From: Euborellia annulipes
Lineage: Eukaryota > Arthropoda > Insecta > Dermaptera > Anisolabididae
Direction of reading: 5' to 3'
NCBI GenBank assembly: GCA_023213315.1
Contig: JAKCPI010014010.1
Coordinates: 1 to 64,000, forward strand
DNA: 64,000 nucleotides
Shown here one piece after another: positions 42,225 to 52,110 of the stretch. How positions within the stretch are numbered: the stretch's first letter is position 1; each line of letters starts with the position of its first letter. The translations under genes and the position numbers were made by a program. The notes below the pieces were generated by a model, which was not told the origin of the DNA, did not search any database, and saw only the letters and a program-made list of their open reading frames with translations.

Positions 42225-43470
42225 TAAGGACATTTCCCGATGAGCTAGAGGTGTGAAATTTGATATTTAAGAGTCATTTTTGATGACGCAAATTGTGAGT
42301 TTGGTTTTACCCAAATGGACCAAACTAATGTGGTACTTTATTTGAAACCCTTCGTGAATTAATGTAATTTCAAAAGACTTTCCGATGGGCTAGAGGTGTG
42401 AAATGTAATACTTAAGAGTCTTTTTTGATGACGCCACTATATGGTGGTTTTGATCAAAATAGACCAAACTAATGCGGTACTTTATTTGAAACCCTTCGCG
42501 AATTAATGTAATTTCAAAAGACTTCCCGATGGGCTAGAGGTGTGAAATGTAATACTTAAGAGTCATTTTTGATGACGCCACTATATAGTGGTTTTGATCA
42601 AAATAGACCAAACTAATGCGGTACTTTATTTGAAACCCTTCGTGAATTAATGTAATTTCAAAAGACTTTCCGATGGGCTAGAGGTGTGAAATGTAATACT
42701 TAAGAGTCTTTTTTGATGACGCCACTATATGGTGGTTTTGATCAAAATAGACCAAACTAATGCGGTACTTTATTTGAATCCCTTCGCGAATTAATGTAAT
42801 TTCAAAAGACTTCCCGATGGGCTAGAGGTGTGAAATGTAATACTTAAGAGTCATTTTTGATGACGCCACTATATAGTGGTTTTGATCAAAATAGACCAAA
42901 CTAATGCGGTACTTTATTTGAAACCCTTCGCGAATTAATGTAATTTCAAAAGACTTCCCGATGGGCTAGAGGTGTGAAATGTAATACTTAAGAGTCATTT
43001 TTGATGACGACTATATGGTGGTTTTGATCAAAATAGAAAACTAATGGGTACTTTATGAACGGAATAAGTAATTAAAAGAGATGGGTAGAGGTGTGAAATG
43101 TAATATAAGAGTATTTTGATGACGACTATATGGTGGTTTTGATCAAAATAGACCAAACTAATGGGTACTTTATTTGAAACCCTTCGCGAATTAATGTAAT
43201 TTCAAAAGACTTCCCGATGGGCTAGAGGTGTGAAATGTAATACTTAAGAGTCATTTTTGATGACGCCACTATATGGTGGTTTTGATCAAAATAGACCAAA
43301 CTAATGTGGTACTTTATTTGAAGCCTCACGCAAATAAGGCCCTATTAACTATAGTTTTGAATTTTGATATTTACGAGTCATTTTTTTATGATAATGAATA
43401 AATTTTCAATTGAACCAAATCAATACAGGCCAAACTAATGTGGTACTTTATCATATTGATGATTTTTGAT
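42225..43470. repeat. tandem array of ~143-bp units
   Basis: About eight units carry GATGGGCTAGAGGTGTGAAAT, ACTTAAGAGTCATTTTTGATG and ATCAAAATAGACCAAACTAA in the same order. Unit starts fall near 42237, 42388, 42532, 42674, 42818, 42960, 43081 and 43218. The central five units are nearly identical; the first and last are diverged, and one (about 43008-43105) is shortened by many tiny gaps. Confidence 0.92.
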
Positions 43471-43479
43471 AAGACTAAA

Positions 43480-43818
43480 AGACTAAAAAAGCTTAAAATA
43501 AAAATAAAAATAAAATAAAAAAAAGATTTAAAAAAAATGCTTTTATTTAAATTGAACTAAAAAGAGAGAAATAAGAGAGAAATAATTTAATTGTTCTTGC
43601 TAAAATTTTTTAATATTTATTACTTAAAATAAAAGCGTGGGGCGCTTCGAAGTGATTCCGAGGCTCGCGCCCCACGCTTTTATTTTAAGTCATAAATATT
43701 AAAAAATTTTAACAAGAACAATTAAATTATTTCTCTCTTATTTCTCTCTTTTTAGTTCAATTTAAATAAAAGCATTTTTTTAAAAATCTTTTTTTTATTT
43801 TATTTTTATTTATTATTA
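43480..43818. mobile_element. palindromic MITE or hairpin
   Basis: The arms (about 43485-43642 and 43668-43818) are reverse complements through AAAAGCGTGGGGCGC / GCGCCCCACGCTTTT, with a 30-bp loop. It is AT-rich outside and has no coding. The GCGTGGGGCGC motif recurs at 44600 and 51150. Confidence 0.8.
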
Positions 43819-44745
43819 CTTTAGAGTTAGCGTCATTCCAGATTAACATATCCCACCAAATCCTCACCACACAACATTAAAATTACTAAGTTGTTATATC
43901 ACTAACAAATTAACATCTAAAGTCACAGTAACAAGTAACAAATCCCCATCCATAACCTGTCATATCCAAAAAGATCCCATCCTCCTAGAACCTACTAACA
44001 AAATTAGATTTTTTTATTTTATTTTATTTTTTTTGATTTCGGCGATAAGAAACATAAAATCTTGGTTAATTGACATTGGAGAGGGAGGGGGATAACGGTG
44101 ATTGCTGTCCCAGCCTGGAAGCACCTGAACTCAACCAAATAAAACATTTTTTTATTTTTAACTGTACAGCAAGAGGAGATCTCAACGGAGATCAAGGAGA
44201 AAATAAAACTTGTAAACCATCTCTCTCATTCAAATAATAAAATTTTCAGCTATTTTTTTTTTTAATAAAAATTTATTCGTTAATGTTTGTTTATGCATTG
44301 TTGCACACCTGAATCACATTCCCCCCCCTCCTCGTGGCAAGAATCTTTCCTCGCAGGCGGAGACGGACCAGAGTGCAGCGGACCAACAGCAGTGCATAGC
44401 TCATTAACGGATTGGAGGTCCCGACCAAAAATACGGGCCGACCAGTTGAGTAACGTGACAACCCGGGGGAATTCAAAGATTTAACAACTCTATATTAATA
44501 CGTACACGTTACAATATATTAACATATATATAGAGGTAAGAGAAAGTAAAAATAATTATGTATAATTTCTTTAAAATTATATTAAAAATTAATATATGTA
44601 ACTAAAAGCGTGGGCGCGGGATTTGCAAATTTTAATTATACATATAAGGAGGCCTATTATGTTTTATGAATACATTTTAATACCATAGACTTGGCAGACA
44701 AAACAGTTTGAAAACTGACTCAAATGTACCAGTTAGATTAATTAA
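43819..44745. other. unassigned stretch
   Basis: It contains a remnant X hairpin (44512-44553), a TTTTTAACTGTACAG acceptor-like sequence at 44156-44170 followed by a 30-codon open frame, and one half of a possible inverted pair (AAAAGCGTGGGCGCG at 44598, partner near 51150). No gene recognised. Confidence 0.35.
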
Positions 44746-44860
44746 TTTTTGCTTTCTCGTACCTCTATATATATATGTTAATAGATTAGAGAGAAAGCAT
44801 TGGATTCCTGTTAAAAATTTGATGTCGAGATTTTGATGGATATACATACACGTTTTGAGG
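44746..44860 (-). repeat. element X copy, left part, split by copia
   Basis: It starts TTTTTGCTTTCTCGTACC and breaks off at CACGTTTTGAGG, where the copia 5' LTR starts. It continues at 50246. Confidence 0.88.
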
Positions 44861-45030
44861 TGTGAAGTATGTGCACCGCTTGTTGAATTTGTATTGTATC
44901 CTAGCGACTAATACTTAACAAAGTGTATTATGTTATTCAACTGTTTATATATTGATTGTATATTTTTTTTATATTTTTCTTTACGTTCAAATTAAACGTT
45001 TTATACAAATTCTCTGCTCATTTTATCAGA
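44861..45030 (+). repeat. copia 5' LTR
   Basis: It is 170 bp, TG...CAGA, and nearly identical to the 3' LTR (one visible substitution, GTTGAATTTG versus GTTGGATTTG). It holds the empty-site version of the X insertion found in the 3' LTR. Confidence 0.93.
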
Positions 45031-45048
45031 GGTTATGGGCCCAGTCTC
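45031..45048 (+). promoter_or_regulatory. copia primer-binding site (initiator tRNA-Met type)
   Basis: GGTTATGGGCCCAGTC begins immediately after the LTR. Copia-type elements prime from an internal fragment of initiator tRNA-Met with this kind of sequence. Confidence 0.8.
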
Positions 45049-45142
45049 GTGGTTTTGAGCAAGATCGTTGTTTGATGTTATCTCGGAATTGTGGAATCGT
45101 ACGGGAATTGAAACGTGCAACACAAAGAAGTTAACATAAAAC

Positions 45143-45652
45143 ATGACGACGGAAAATCGAAACTCGGTGACTGCCGGAATAAAACAATTTGACGGAAAAG
45201 GTTTTTATGCCTGGAAAATTCGTATTCATGCAGCTTTGGACGAGTTGGGCATATTAAAGGTAATTGATCATAATTACGTAAATATGAATGAAAAGACGTT
45301 TGATCAAGCAAACCGGAAGGCCAAGAACATAATAATTCAAAGTTTGAACGATCGTATTCTGCATAGTGTTCACGACAAAACAAACGCTAAAGAAATTATG
45401 GATTGCCTTGAAAAAACGTATGCTCGTTCCGGTCTCTCAGAACAAATTACGTTGAAAAGCAAATTACATGCCATGACATTCAAAAGCGGATCGCTGTCGG
45501 TATATTTTGAAGAGTTTGATCGATTAGTTACCGATCTTTCAAACGCTGGCTCCATTCTTGAAGACCAGGAAATCGTTGCCATCCTTCTCGGAGGAATGCC
45601 TAGAACGTATAACGCCGTTACTACATCACTGGATGTGTTCTTTACGAATTAA
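45143..45652 (+). pseudogene. copia Gag, N-terminal part
   Basis: A 169-residue frame starts at the first ATG after the primer-binding site and matches the copia-type Gag domain (FDGKGFYAWKIRIHAALDE, LTLKSKLHAMTF-like, LGGMPRTYNAV). It is closed by a TAA at 45650-45652. The same frame then stays open to 47779, so one stop codon separates Gag from its zinc knuckle and Pol. Copia normally has one continuous Gag-Pol frame, so I take the TAA as a mutation; readthrough is the alternative. Confidence 0.9.
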
Positions 45653-47779
45653 GATGCGATCGATTTCCAATTTGTGAAAAATAAGCTGTTGCTGGAAGAG
45701 GCAAGACAAAGAAAACAAGGTCATGATAGTGCACCAACCGCCTTTTTGGGTCAACGTGGACCTGGAAAACCTTCACGATTTCATGGAAAAAAGAACGCCA
45801 ACACTAATCAGTTTCCATATAAATGTTACAGGTGCCACGAAGTCGGTCACAAAAGAAGTGAATGTCCTAAAAATAACGCTGAAGAAAATTCAAAAACCGG
45901 TGGAGGTTCTCAAATTCAAAGTTCTGACTCCAAGTCTAAACCAAATTCTCACCATCATGCTGTTCCAAGTACCGCTCACGTTGAAGCTGATGAGGAAGAA
46001 CAAATTGCGTTCGGCTGTGAATCAAAGAAATTACGAGAAAATTCTGGAAAAATTCACAAATCTACTGCGGCTGTTGAGTTCCTAGTCGACTCCGGATCAA
46101 GCGATCATCTCATCAACGACGACTCTCTCCTGACTGAAATAGAAGACCTCGAGACCCCGATCATCATCCGAGTGGCCAAGGAAGGTGAATCGCTACTGGC
46201 TACAAGAAGAGGCACACTTCATACAACAGCATGTAAACTTATAAATGTATTGTATGTACCTAAACTAAGAAATAATCTTTTATCTGTGTCAAAAATGTTA
46301 GATTCTGGTTTGAAAGTGGTTTTTACTGATTCAAAAATTTTGGTCTTAGACAAGAAAGGACAGATTTTTCTAGAGGGTAGCAAAAAGGGTGTGATGTTTA
46401 GAATGATTTTTCATATTGAAAATTGTAACGATAAGTCAGCCCTTAAGGCTTATTCAGTTTCAAATGATCGTATGCTATGGCATCGTAGGTTAGGTCATGC
46501 ATCTGATGGAAAATTGGGAATTATGATAGAAAAGGGTTTGATAAGTATTGATAAAAGTCAAGGCAAAAATGAGGAAATTTTATGTGAACCTTGTGTAAAA
46601 GGTAGACAAACTAAAGATCATTGTGCCAGATATGATGGTAAAACTAGTCGACCCTTAGAATTAATTCATTCAGACGTGTGTAGTCCCATAAATCCCCCAA
46701 CTCATGATGGTAAACGCTATATTTTAACTTTTCATGACGATTTTTCAAAATTTACCTATGTTTATCTATTAGAACATAAATCGCAAGTACCGGAATGCTT
46801 TAAGCAATTTGTCACAAAAGTAAATGCTCAGTTTAATTCAAAAGTTTCGCGATTTAGGTGCGATAATGGTACAGAATATATGAATAACGAGTTATTAGAT
46901 TTTTGTGAAGTTCAGGGAATTAGGTTAGAAAATACGGTTCCATATTGTCCGTTTCAAAATGGAAAAAGTGAAAAATTAAATCGGACTCTTGTCGAAAAAG
47001 CCAGAACGTTAATTGCTGAATATTCTCTTGACCGTGAACTATGGGGCGAAGCTATATATACAGCTACTTATATAATAAATCGAATTCCAACTGTTGAAAA
47101 AATTATTCCAGCTGAAAAATGGATGGGTGAAAAGCCAAATTATGCTAAATTAAAAACTTTTGGTTGTCCTGCTTATGCCTTGATTCCACCTGAAAAACGG
47201 GCTAGTAAATTTGATGAAAAATCGAAAAAGATGATTTTTGTTGGATACACTACTAACGGTTTTCGTTTGTGGGATAGTGATGCCAGGAAAATAGTCCGCG
47301 CTAGACATGTCGTGTTCGATGAGTCTCTGCCGGAACGACGATTGGACTCTCCGACTAAGGCCGATGTCGAAGGAAATGAAGAAATCGTCGAGGGTGAGGC
47401 TGTCGATCCGGTGAGTGGCGATGCTACGCCACAGGAGGAGGATAGAAAAAGCAAACGCGAGAGGAAATCTCCTAATTGGCATCAAGACTATGATATGTCG
47501 GCTCATTACTCGTTCAGTGCTGAAGAATGGGTATCCGATGTCCCCAGGACCAGAAAAGAAATTCGTGGAAGAGAAGATGAACATCTCTGGGAAGCTGCAA
47601 TCGAGGAAGAGCTTAAATCCTTAAAAGCTCACGAAACATGGACACGAGTAGAACGACCTGAAAATCAAGAAATCGTAGATAGTCGGTGGGTTTTTTCGTA
47701 TCAAGAAAAATGCGGCTACTGGCGAGAAAAAGTACAAAGCCAGGCTCGTGGCAAAAGGTTACCAGTCTTCAAATTATAA
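45653..47779 (+). pseudogene. copia zinc knuckle, protease, integrase and start of RT
   Basis: It continues in the Gag frame. In order: CCHC knuckle (CYRCHEVGHKRSEC, about 45827-45868); aspartic protease (FLVDSGSSDHL, about 46080); pre-integrase zinc region (LWHRRLGHAS ... CEPCVKGRQ); integrase core with D (HSDVC), D (RCDNGTEY) and E (NGKSEKLN); integrase C-terminus (GCPAYALIPPEKR); and the first RT segment (LWEAAIEEELKSLKAHETW, DSRWVF). After about 47700 the frame becomes garbled by indels and stops at 47779. Protease and integrase look intact. Confidence 0.93.
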
Positions 47780-48677
47780 ATTAAAACTGAATCAAAATTT
47801 TGATATGGTAGACCTTGGCGAAGTAAAGACCTTTTTGGGATTGCAAATTGATCGCGATAGAAAGAAAGGGATATTGAAAATACATCAATCGGTTTATATT
47901 AAACAATTGTTGCAAAAATTTAAAATGGAAGATTGTAAGGAAATAAATACTCCTATTGAAAGAAATTTGAAATTAACTAAAGCTAAATTAGAGGAAGAGA
48001 AAACTAACGAACCTTATCGACAACTAGTAGGTTGTTTAATGTATTTAGTTATAGGTTCGCGTCCTGATCTCTGTTTTGCGCTAAATTACTTTAGTAGATT
48101 TCAAGATTTTGCCAAAAATGAACACTGGGTTCACCTGAAACGAGTCCTAAGATATTTAAAAAATACACCTAGTTACGGTTTGAACTACACGCGTAGTAAG
48201 TCTGGTGCATTGATTGAAACCTATGTAGATGCTGATTGGGCTAATGATTTAGACGATCGTAAATCTGTAACAGGCTTTTTTGTATCTGTATTCGATAACA
48301 TTGTTTCATGGGAAACTCGAAAACAAAACACAGTATCTTTAAGTAGTACTGAAGTTGAATATAAAGCTCTAACTACAGCTGTTTGTGAGTCAATTTTTAT
48401 TAATAGAATTCTTAAAGACGTTTTATCTGTTGAACAACAAATAATAATATATGAAGATAATATGTCATGTATTCATCTAGCAAAAAATTGTGAAAATAAT
48501 AAACGAACAAAACATATAGACACAAAATTTCACTTCATTAGAGAAAAAGTTAATCACAAAGTGATAACTTTGAAATACATTCCTACAAATCAACAAAGAG
48601 CTGATACACTTACAAATGCCCTTGATTTGAAAAAGTTTGTCTACTTTAGAGACTTGATGAAAGTAAATATTTGTTAA
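47748..48677 (+). pseudogene. copia RT C-terminus and RNase H
   Basis: The frame resumes with AKGYQ and passes directly to KLNQNFDMVDLGEVKTFLGL, so the roughly 150-180 residues between these two motifs, including the GLKQA-type motif and the catalytic YVDD, are deleted. The rest is intact: SRPDLCFALNYFSRF, RNase H (VDADWANDLDDRKSVTG, TVSLSSTEVEYKAL, YEDNMSCIHLA, RTKHIDTKFHF) and the ADTLTN tail. The stop is followed by a purine tract at 48794-48806. Confidence 0.93.
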
Positions 48678-48793
48678 ATTTTTTTTTTGTATTCAAATAT
48701 TGTATCTTTATTTATTTTGTGTGTACTACTACTAACTTTTTGTATAGTATTTATTATAAGTTTTCCTTCTCATTATTGTCATTGCTGTGCAAG

Positions 48794-48806
48794 CGGTGAG
48801 GAAGAG
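48794..48806 (+). promoter_or_regulatory. copia polypurine tract
   Basis: GGTGAGGAAGAG directly precedes the 3' LTR (TGTGAAG at 48807), the standard position for priming plus-strand synthesis. Confidence 0.8.
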
Positions 48807-48908
48807 TGTGAAGTATGTGCACCGCTTGTTGGATTTGTATTGTATCCTAGCGACTAATACTTAACAAAGTGTATTATGTTATTCAACTGTTTATATATTG
48901 ATTGTATA

Positions 48909-50185
48909 TTTTTACTTTCTCTTACCTATGTATATATGTAATATATATATAGAGAGAAAGTATTGGTTTCATGTCAAAAATTCGATGTCGAGATTTTGAT
49001 GGATCTTCACGTTTTGAGGACCCCTGAATCCAAAAAAGTGGTTTTCGCGACATGGTCTGTCTGTCTGTGTGTGTGTCTGTGTGTGTGTGTGTGTCTGTGT
49101 GTGTTCAATTTTAAGCATGAAGGAATTGAGCTACGAGGTTGAAATTTTATATTTAAGTTAAACACCCCCCGGGACCGGAAAAATAAGCTTTTAATCAAAA
49201 TCGGCCAAAGAGTACTAGTACTTTACTGATGTACTTTTTCAGTTTTTTTCGATTTTCTCAAAATTCGCTCTAACGATTTTGATTAAAATTCAAAAATCAA
49301 TTATTTTTTAGAAGCTCTTTCAAATGTATATTCTGATTTTGCTCTCAAAATTGTTTGAAGACCACTTTACTCTTGTATTTCATAGGGAAGATAGGAGAAA
49401 TGGTTGCTATGGTAACAAAATATAAATATTTTCCCATACTTATAAATAGAGACCGGACAAAAAAGCATAAAAAAATGGAAAAAAAGTGCTTAAAAAAGCA
49501 TAAAAATCTTGAATAAAAAGTCGTTAAATAAGCATAAAAGTTGAAAAAAAGCATCTCATAAGCAACTTCTACTCATACCAATGGAGGATACAAGGGGGGG
49601 GTAAAGGATGTAATTACCAGCCCCACTTTTGTTTTTGCGGAACCAAAGTTTTCCACCCTGCGGAAAAAAATTTTTACAGGGTTATATTTTTTCGCACTGC
49701 GGAGCTGATCACACATTTCGGGGGGGGGGGGGGGGACCCTCGGCCCCCTTCCCTTATATACGCCCCTTGTGTATGCCTTGTGTATGAGAAAAAAGTGTGT
49801 TTTTTAATAAAAAAAAAAAAAATATATTATAAATATTCGTAAAATAAGTTCAAATAAGCATAAAAGGGAAAAAAAGCATAAAAACTCAAAATAAGCAAAA
49901 AAAGTATAAAAAATGCAATCTCAATGCACTTGGTTTTTCCTAATTCGTATAGAAATTAAATATCTAATGGTTGCTTATAAAATTCAGCAATAAGCATTTT
50001 GCTTAAAATCCGGTCTCTACTTATAAATTTTCCATCTTACAAGTTAATTCAAATGTTACGTACTGTCGGGAACTAAATATATGTCGACGCGAAAAATCTG
50101 GTGTGGCAAGCACAGAACACAACTTTCGATTACCGAAGGTAAGAGAAAGTTGTGTGCTGTGCGCCAGTCACACCAGATTTTTTTT
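48909..50185 (-). repeat. element X in the copia 3' LTR, split by a hAT MITE
   Basis: It starts ACTTTCTCTTACC at 48914 and ends CACACCAGA at 50177. The intact 5' LTR has a run of eight T at this site; here five T precede and eight follow X. A hAT MITE interrupts it at 49447-50019. Confidence 0.93.
49447..50019. mobile_element. hAT-type MITE, TAGAGACCGG family, copy 1
   Basis: Inverted tips TAGAGACCGG / CCGGTCTCTA, exact 8-bp duplication CTTATAAA (49439-49446 and 50020-50027). The interior is full of AAAAAAGCATAAAA repeats and a G-run. A second copy is at 54947-57067. Confidence 0.92.
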
Positions 50186-50245
50186 ATATTTTTCTTTACG
50201 TTCAAATTAAACGTTTTATACAAATTCTCTGCTCATTTTATCAGA

Positions 50246-51070
50246 TGAGGTCCCCCCAAAAAGTGATTTTCGCGACATGGTCTGTGTGTGTGTGTGTGTG
50301 TGTGTGTCTGTGAACAAAATATCTCAAGAACGGAAAGAGCTAGGATGTTGAAATTTTATATTTAAGTTAGGCACCCCCATGGGACGTGACACGAAGCTTT
50401 TGATCAAAAAGGACGAAAGAGTTTTTGAGTTTTTTTCGATTTTCTCTAAATTTGCTCCAACGATTTTTTTTTCAATTCAAAAATCAATTATTTTTTAGAT
50501 TCTCTTTAAAATGTATATTCTCATTTTGTCATTGAAATCTTCTGAAGACCACTTTACTCTTGTACTCCATAGAAAAGATAGGAGAAATGGTTGCCATGGT
50601 AACAAAATATAGATATTTTCCTAATTTTATAAATTTTACATCAGCCCTCGGGGCATGGCGTAGAGGTTAGCGTGCTAACCTCATATACCAAACGTCGCGG
50701 GTTCGGACCCCAGGCAGTCCGATGATTTTATTTAAGCCATTTGGATACCAAATGGCTTAAATAAGAATGCCTGGACCCTAAATAATATATATTCATAACG
50801 GTTATCGTCTAAAGTCTTAAATGGCCTGAGTTGCCGAAAAGACTGTATGAATGTGTGTGTGAGTGTGAGTGTGAATGAGAAAAAAGTGTGAATGTTTTTT
50901 TTTAAATAAAAAAAAAAAAATTTTACATCTTGAAAATCGAATGTACCGTACTGTCGGAAACTAAATACATGTCGACACAAAAAATCTGGTATGACAAGCA
51001 CAGCACACAACTTTCTCTTACCTTCGGTAATCGAAAGTTGTGTGCTGTGCGCCAATCACACCTGATTTTT
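50246..51070 (-). repeat. element X copy, right part, with SINE
   Basis: This continues the X copy begun at 44746 (TGAGGTCCCCCCAAAAAGTG...) through the TG tract and central region to the 5' hairpin ending CACACCTGATTTTT. A SINE interrupts it at 50643-50917. Confidence 0.9.
50643..50917 (+). repeat. full-length tRNA-derived SINE, target duplication visible
   Basis: It runs from AGCCCTCGGGGCATGGCGTAG (head with A-box TAGAGGTTAGCG) and B-box GGTTCGGACCCC through the body to an A-rich tail. AAATTTTACATC repeats on both sides (50631-50642 and 50918-50929). It is the cleanest copy of the family in the window, about 275 bp. Confidence 0.93.
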
Positions 51071-51242
51071 TTTTTTTATTCATGTATCGGTGAATTAAGG
51101 TTAGTGTATCCTCTGCAATGGAAATTGCAAGAGATTGTTAATTTGCGCGCCCAACGCTTTTATTTTTAGTAACATATATTAATCTATATATATATGCGAA
51201 GATAAGTTTTCTCGGGTTGTGTCGCGTGTGATGTTGAGATTT

Positions 51243-51288
51243 ACTCGACGTTTCGGCTCTCCTTTGGAGCCATTTTCAAGAGTATGGA
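51243..51288 (-). ncRNA. degenerate hammerhead-like motif
   Basis: The minus strand reads ACTC, TTGAAAA, a GGCTCC...GGAGAGCC stem, GAAAC, GTC, GAGT. Stem I (ACTC/GAGT), stem II and GAAAC-GTC are well formed, but the CUGAnGA box is altered to CUUGAAAA, so it is probably inactive. Confidence 0.45.
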
Positions 51289-51289
51289 A

Positions 51290-51832
51290 TTAGGGGGGAA
51301 TTGTTGGGGTGGTTTGTTTACGCGGTCGCAGTCTTGCTGGTCCCCAGGTCAATTTGGATGCCTCAGAGGCTTGGTTTGTTCTCTGAGAGCAGGAGGAAGG
51401 TTGAGTGTGTGTAATTGCGTTTGTGTTCGGTTTAGGTTGACTACGGGGCCTCAGTCTGCCTCCCCAAGTCGATGTGTTATTGGTTTGGTTAGTGGATGTT
51501 TTAGGAGATTGGGTTTGTTTCTGAGATTTGGATTGGGTGTGTGTATGTGTGATCGTGTCTGTGTTTGATTTAGGTTGACTTTGGGGCCTCAATCTGCCTA
51601 CTCCCCCAGTCGATGTATTGCCGGATGTTTCCGAGGCTTGTGTTTGTCTTTGAGATGTGTTTGGTTGTGTGGTGGCGGTTTGCGTGTTGATGGTCGAAGT
51701 GATTTGTGTTTTGGTTTGTCTTACTGCTGTGGCGCTCGAGGTCTTGAATGCTCGCTGGCTAGCTGACGACTGAACCTTCTCGGTTGGGTTTGCTGCTTTT
51801 ATACCTGAGTTAATTGGGGTACTAATGGTCAT
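51290..51832 (-). CDS. 180-residue repetitive reading frame of unknown function
   Basis: This long frame in AT-rich surroundings is rich in T, Q, S, N, P and K and made of about three tandem units starting GRLRPQSQPK, GRLRPRSQPK and ARLRPRKQ, separated by TNT-ITHT-like and SQKQTQS-like text. The DNA is itself a tandem repeat of roughly 120 bp. It has no signal peptide, membrane segment or recognised domain. It lies between two outward-facing hammerhead-like motifs, so it may belong to a PLE-related element or be captured sequence. A non-coding minisatellite that happens to be open is the main alternative. Confidence 0.35.
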   Translation of the reverse strand: MTISTPINSGIKAANPTEKVQSSASQRAFKTSSATAVRQTKTQITSTINTQTATTQPNTSQRQTQASETSGNTSTGGVGRLRPQSQPKSNTDTITHTHTQSKSQKQTQSPKTSTNQTNNTSTWGGRLRPRSQPKPNTNAITHTQPSSCSQRTNQASEASKLTWGPARLRPRKQTTPTIPP

Positions 51833-51995
51833 TCCTTTGTTATTGCCTGACCCATTTTTAGAGCTAATTAGTTTCGGAGTGGTAATCCCTTTTTGAATCT
51901 TTCAGCAGTCCATTATGATTCAAAAAGGGATTACCACTACTCACTATATAAGGAAATTGTATTTTTTAAAATTTATCCTCATCCTTGCTATGTTA

Positions 51996-52036
51996 TAGCT
52001 CTGAAGATGGTCTCGACCGAGATCGAAACGTCAGCC
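51996..52036 (+). ncRNA. minimal hammerhead ribozyme motif, PLE type
   Basis: The order is AGCT, CTGAAGA, a stem GGTCTC...GAGATC, GAAAC, GTC, AGC. Stem I can form through GCU/AGC, stem II is strong, and GAAAC-GUC gives the two-base stem III seen in PLE hammerheads. Of the motifs in this window it has the best stem II. Cleavage would follow GUC at about 52032. Confidence 0.55.
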
Positions 52037-52110
52037 TAATGGGTATGAAATAAACGAAATAATGCTATCTTTCTTCTCCTGATACACTTTAACAACTTTT
52101 ATCCAGCTAT

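Larger units (their letters stand above)
44861..50245 (+). mobile_element. complete-structure Ty1/copia element
   Basis: Two LTRs (TGTGAAGT...TTATCAGA) flank gag and pol frames. The insertion is bordered by an exact 5-bp duplication, TGAGG (44856-44860 and 50246-50250). A primer-binding site follows the 5' LTR and a polypurine tract precedes the 3' LTR. The element sits inside an X copy, and its own 3' LTR contains another X copy, which contains a hAT MITE. Gag has a stop, and pol lacks the RT active site, so it could move only with help. Confidence 0.93.
48807..50245 (+). repeat. copia 3' LTR, split by an X copy
   Basis: LTR sequence runs 48807-48908 and 50181-50245. Between them lies X (48909-50185 including shared T bases). 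The 5' LTR shows the unsplit sequence. Confidence 0.93.
51190..52110. repeat. PLE-like locus bounded by inverted hammerhead-like ends
   Basis: A minus-strand CCGAAACGTCGAG motif at 51243-51288 and a plus-strand CTGAAGA...GAAACGTC motif at 51996-52036 face outwards. This is the same arrangement as the terminal repeats of the PLE at 27113-29455. Between them is a repetitive minus-strand frame instead of RT. A small inverted pair (GGTAATCCCTTTTTGAATC / GATTCAAAAAGGGATTACC) lies at 51880-51937. Confidence 0.5.

Noticed and set aside
42225..43470. Regular repeats considered as a CRISPR array
   Set aside because: The ~143-bp units are contiguous with no unique spacers, and the genome is eukaryotic. 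It is a tandem satellite or minisatellite.
44596..51165. A single large element with AAAAGCGTGGGCGCG inverted ends enclosing the copia nest
   Set aside because: The inverted match is short, diverged (an extra ATAAA on one side) and lacks a clear target duplication. It is only noted in the region entries.
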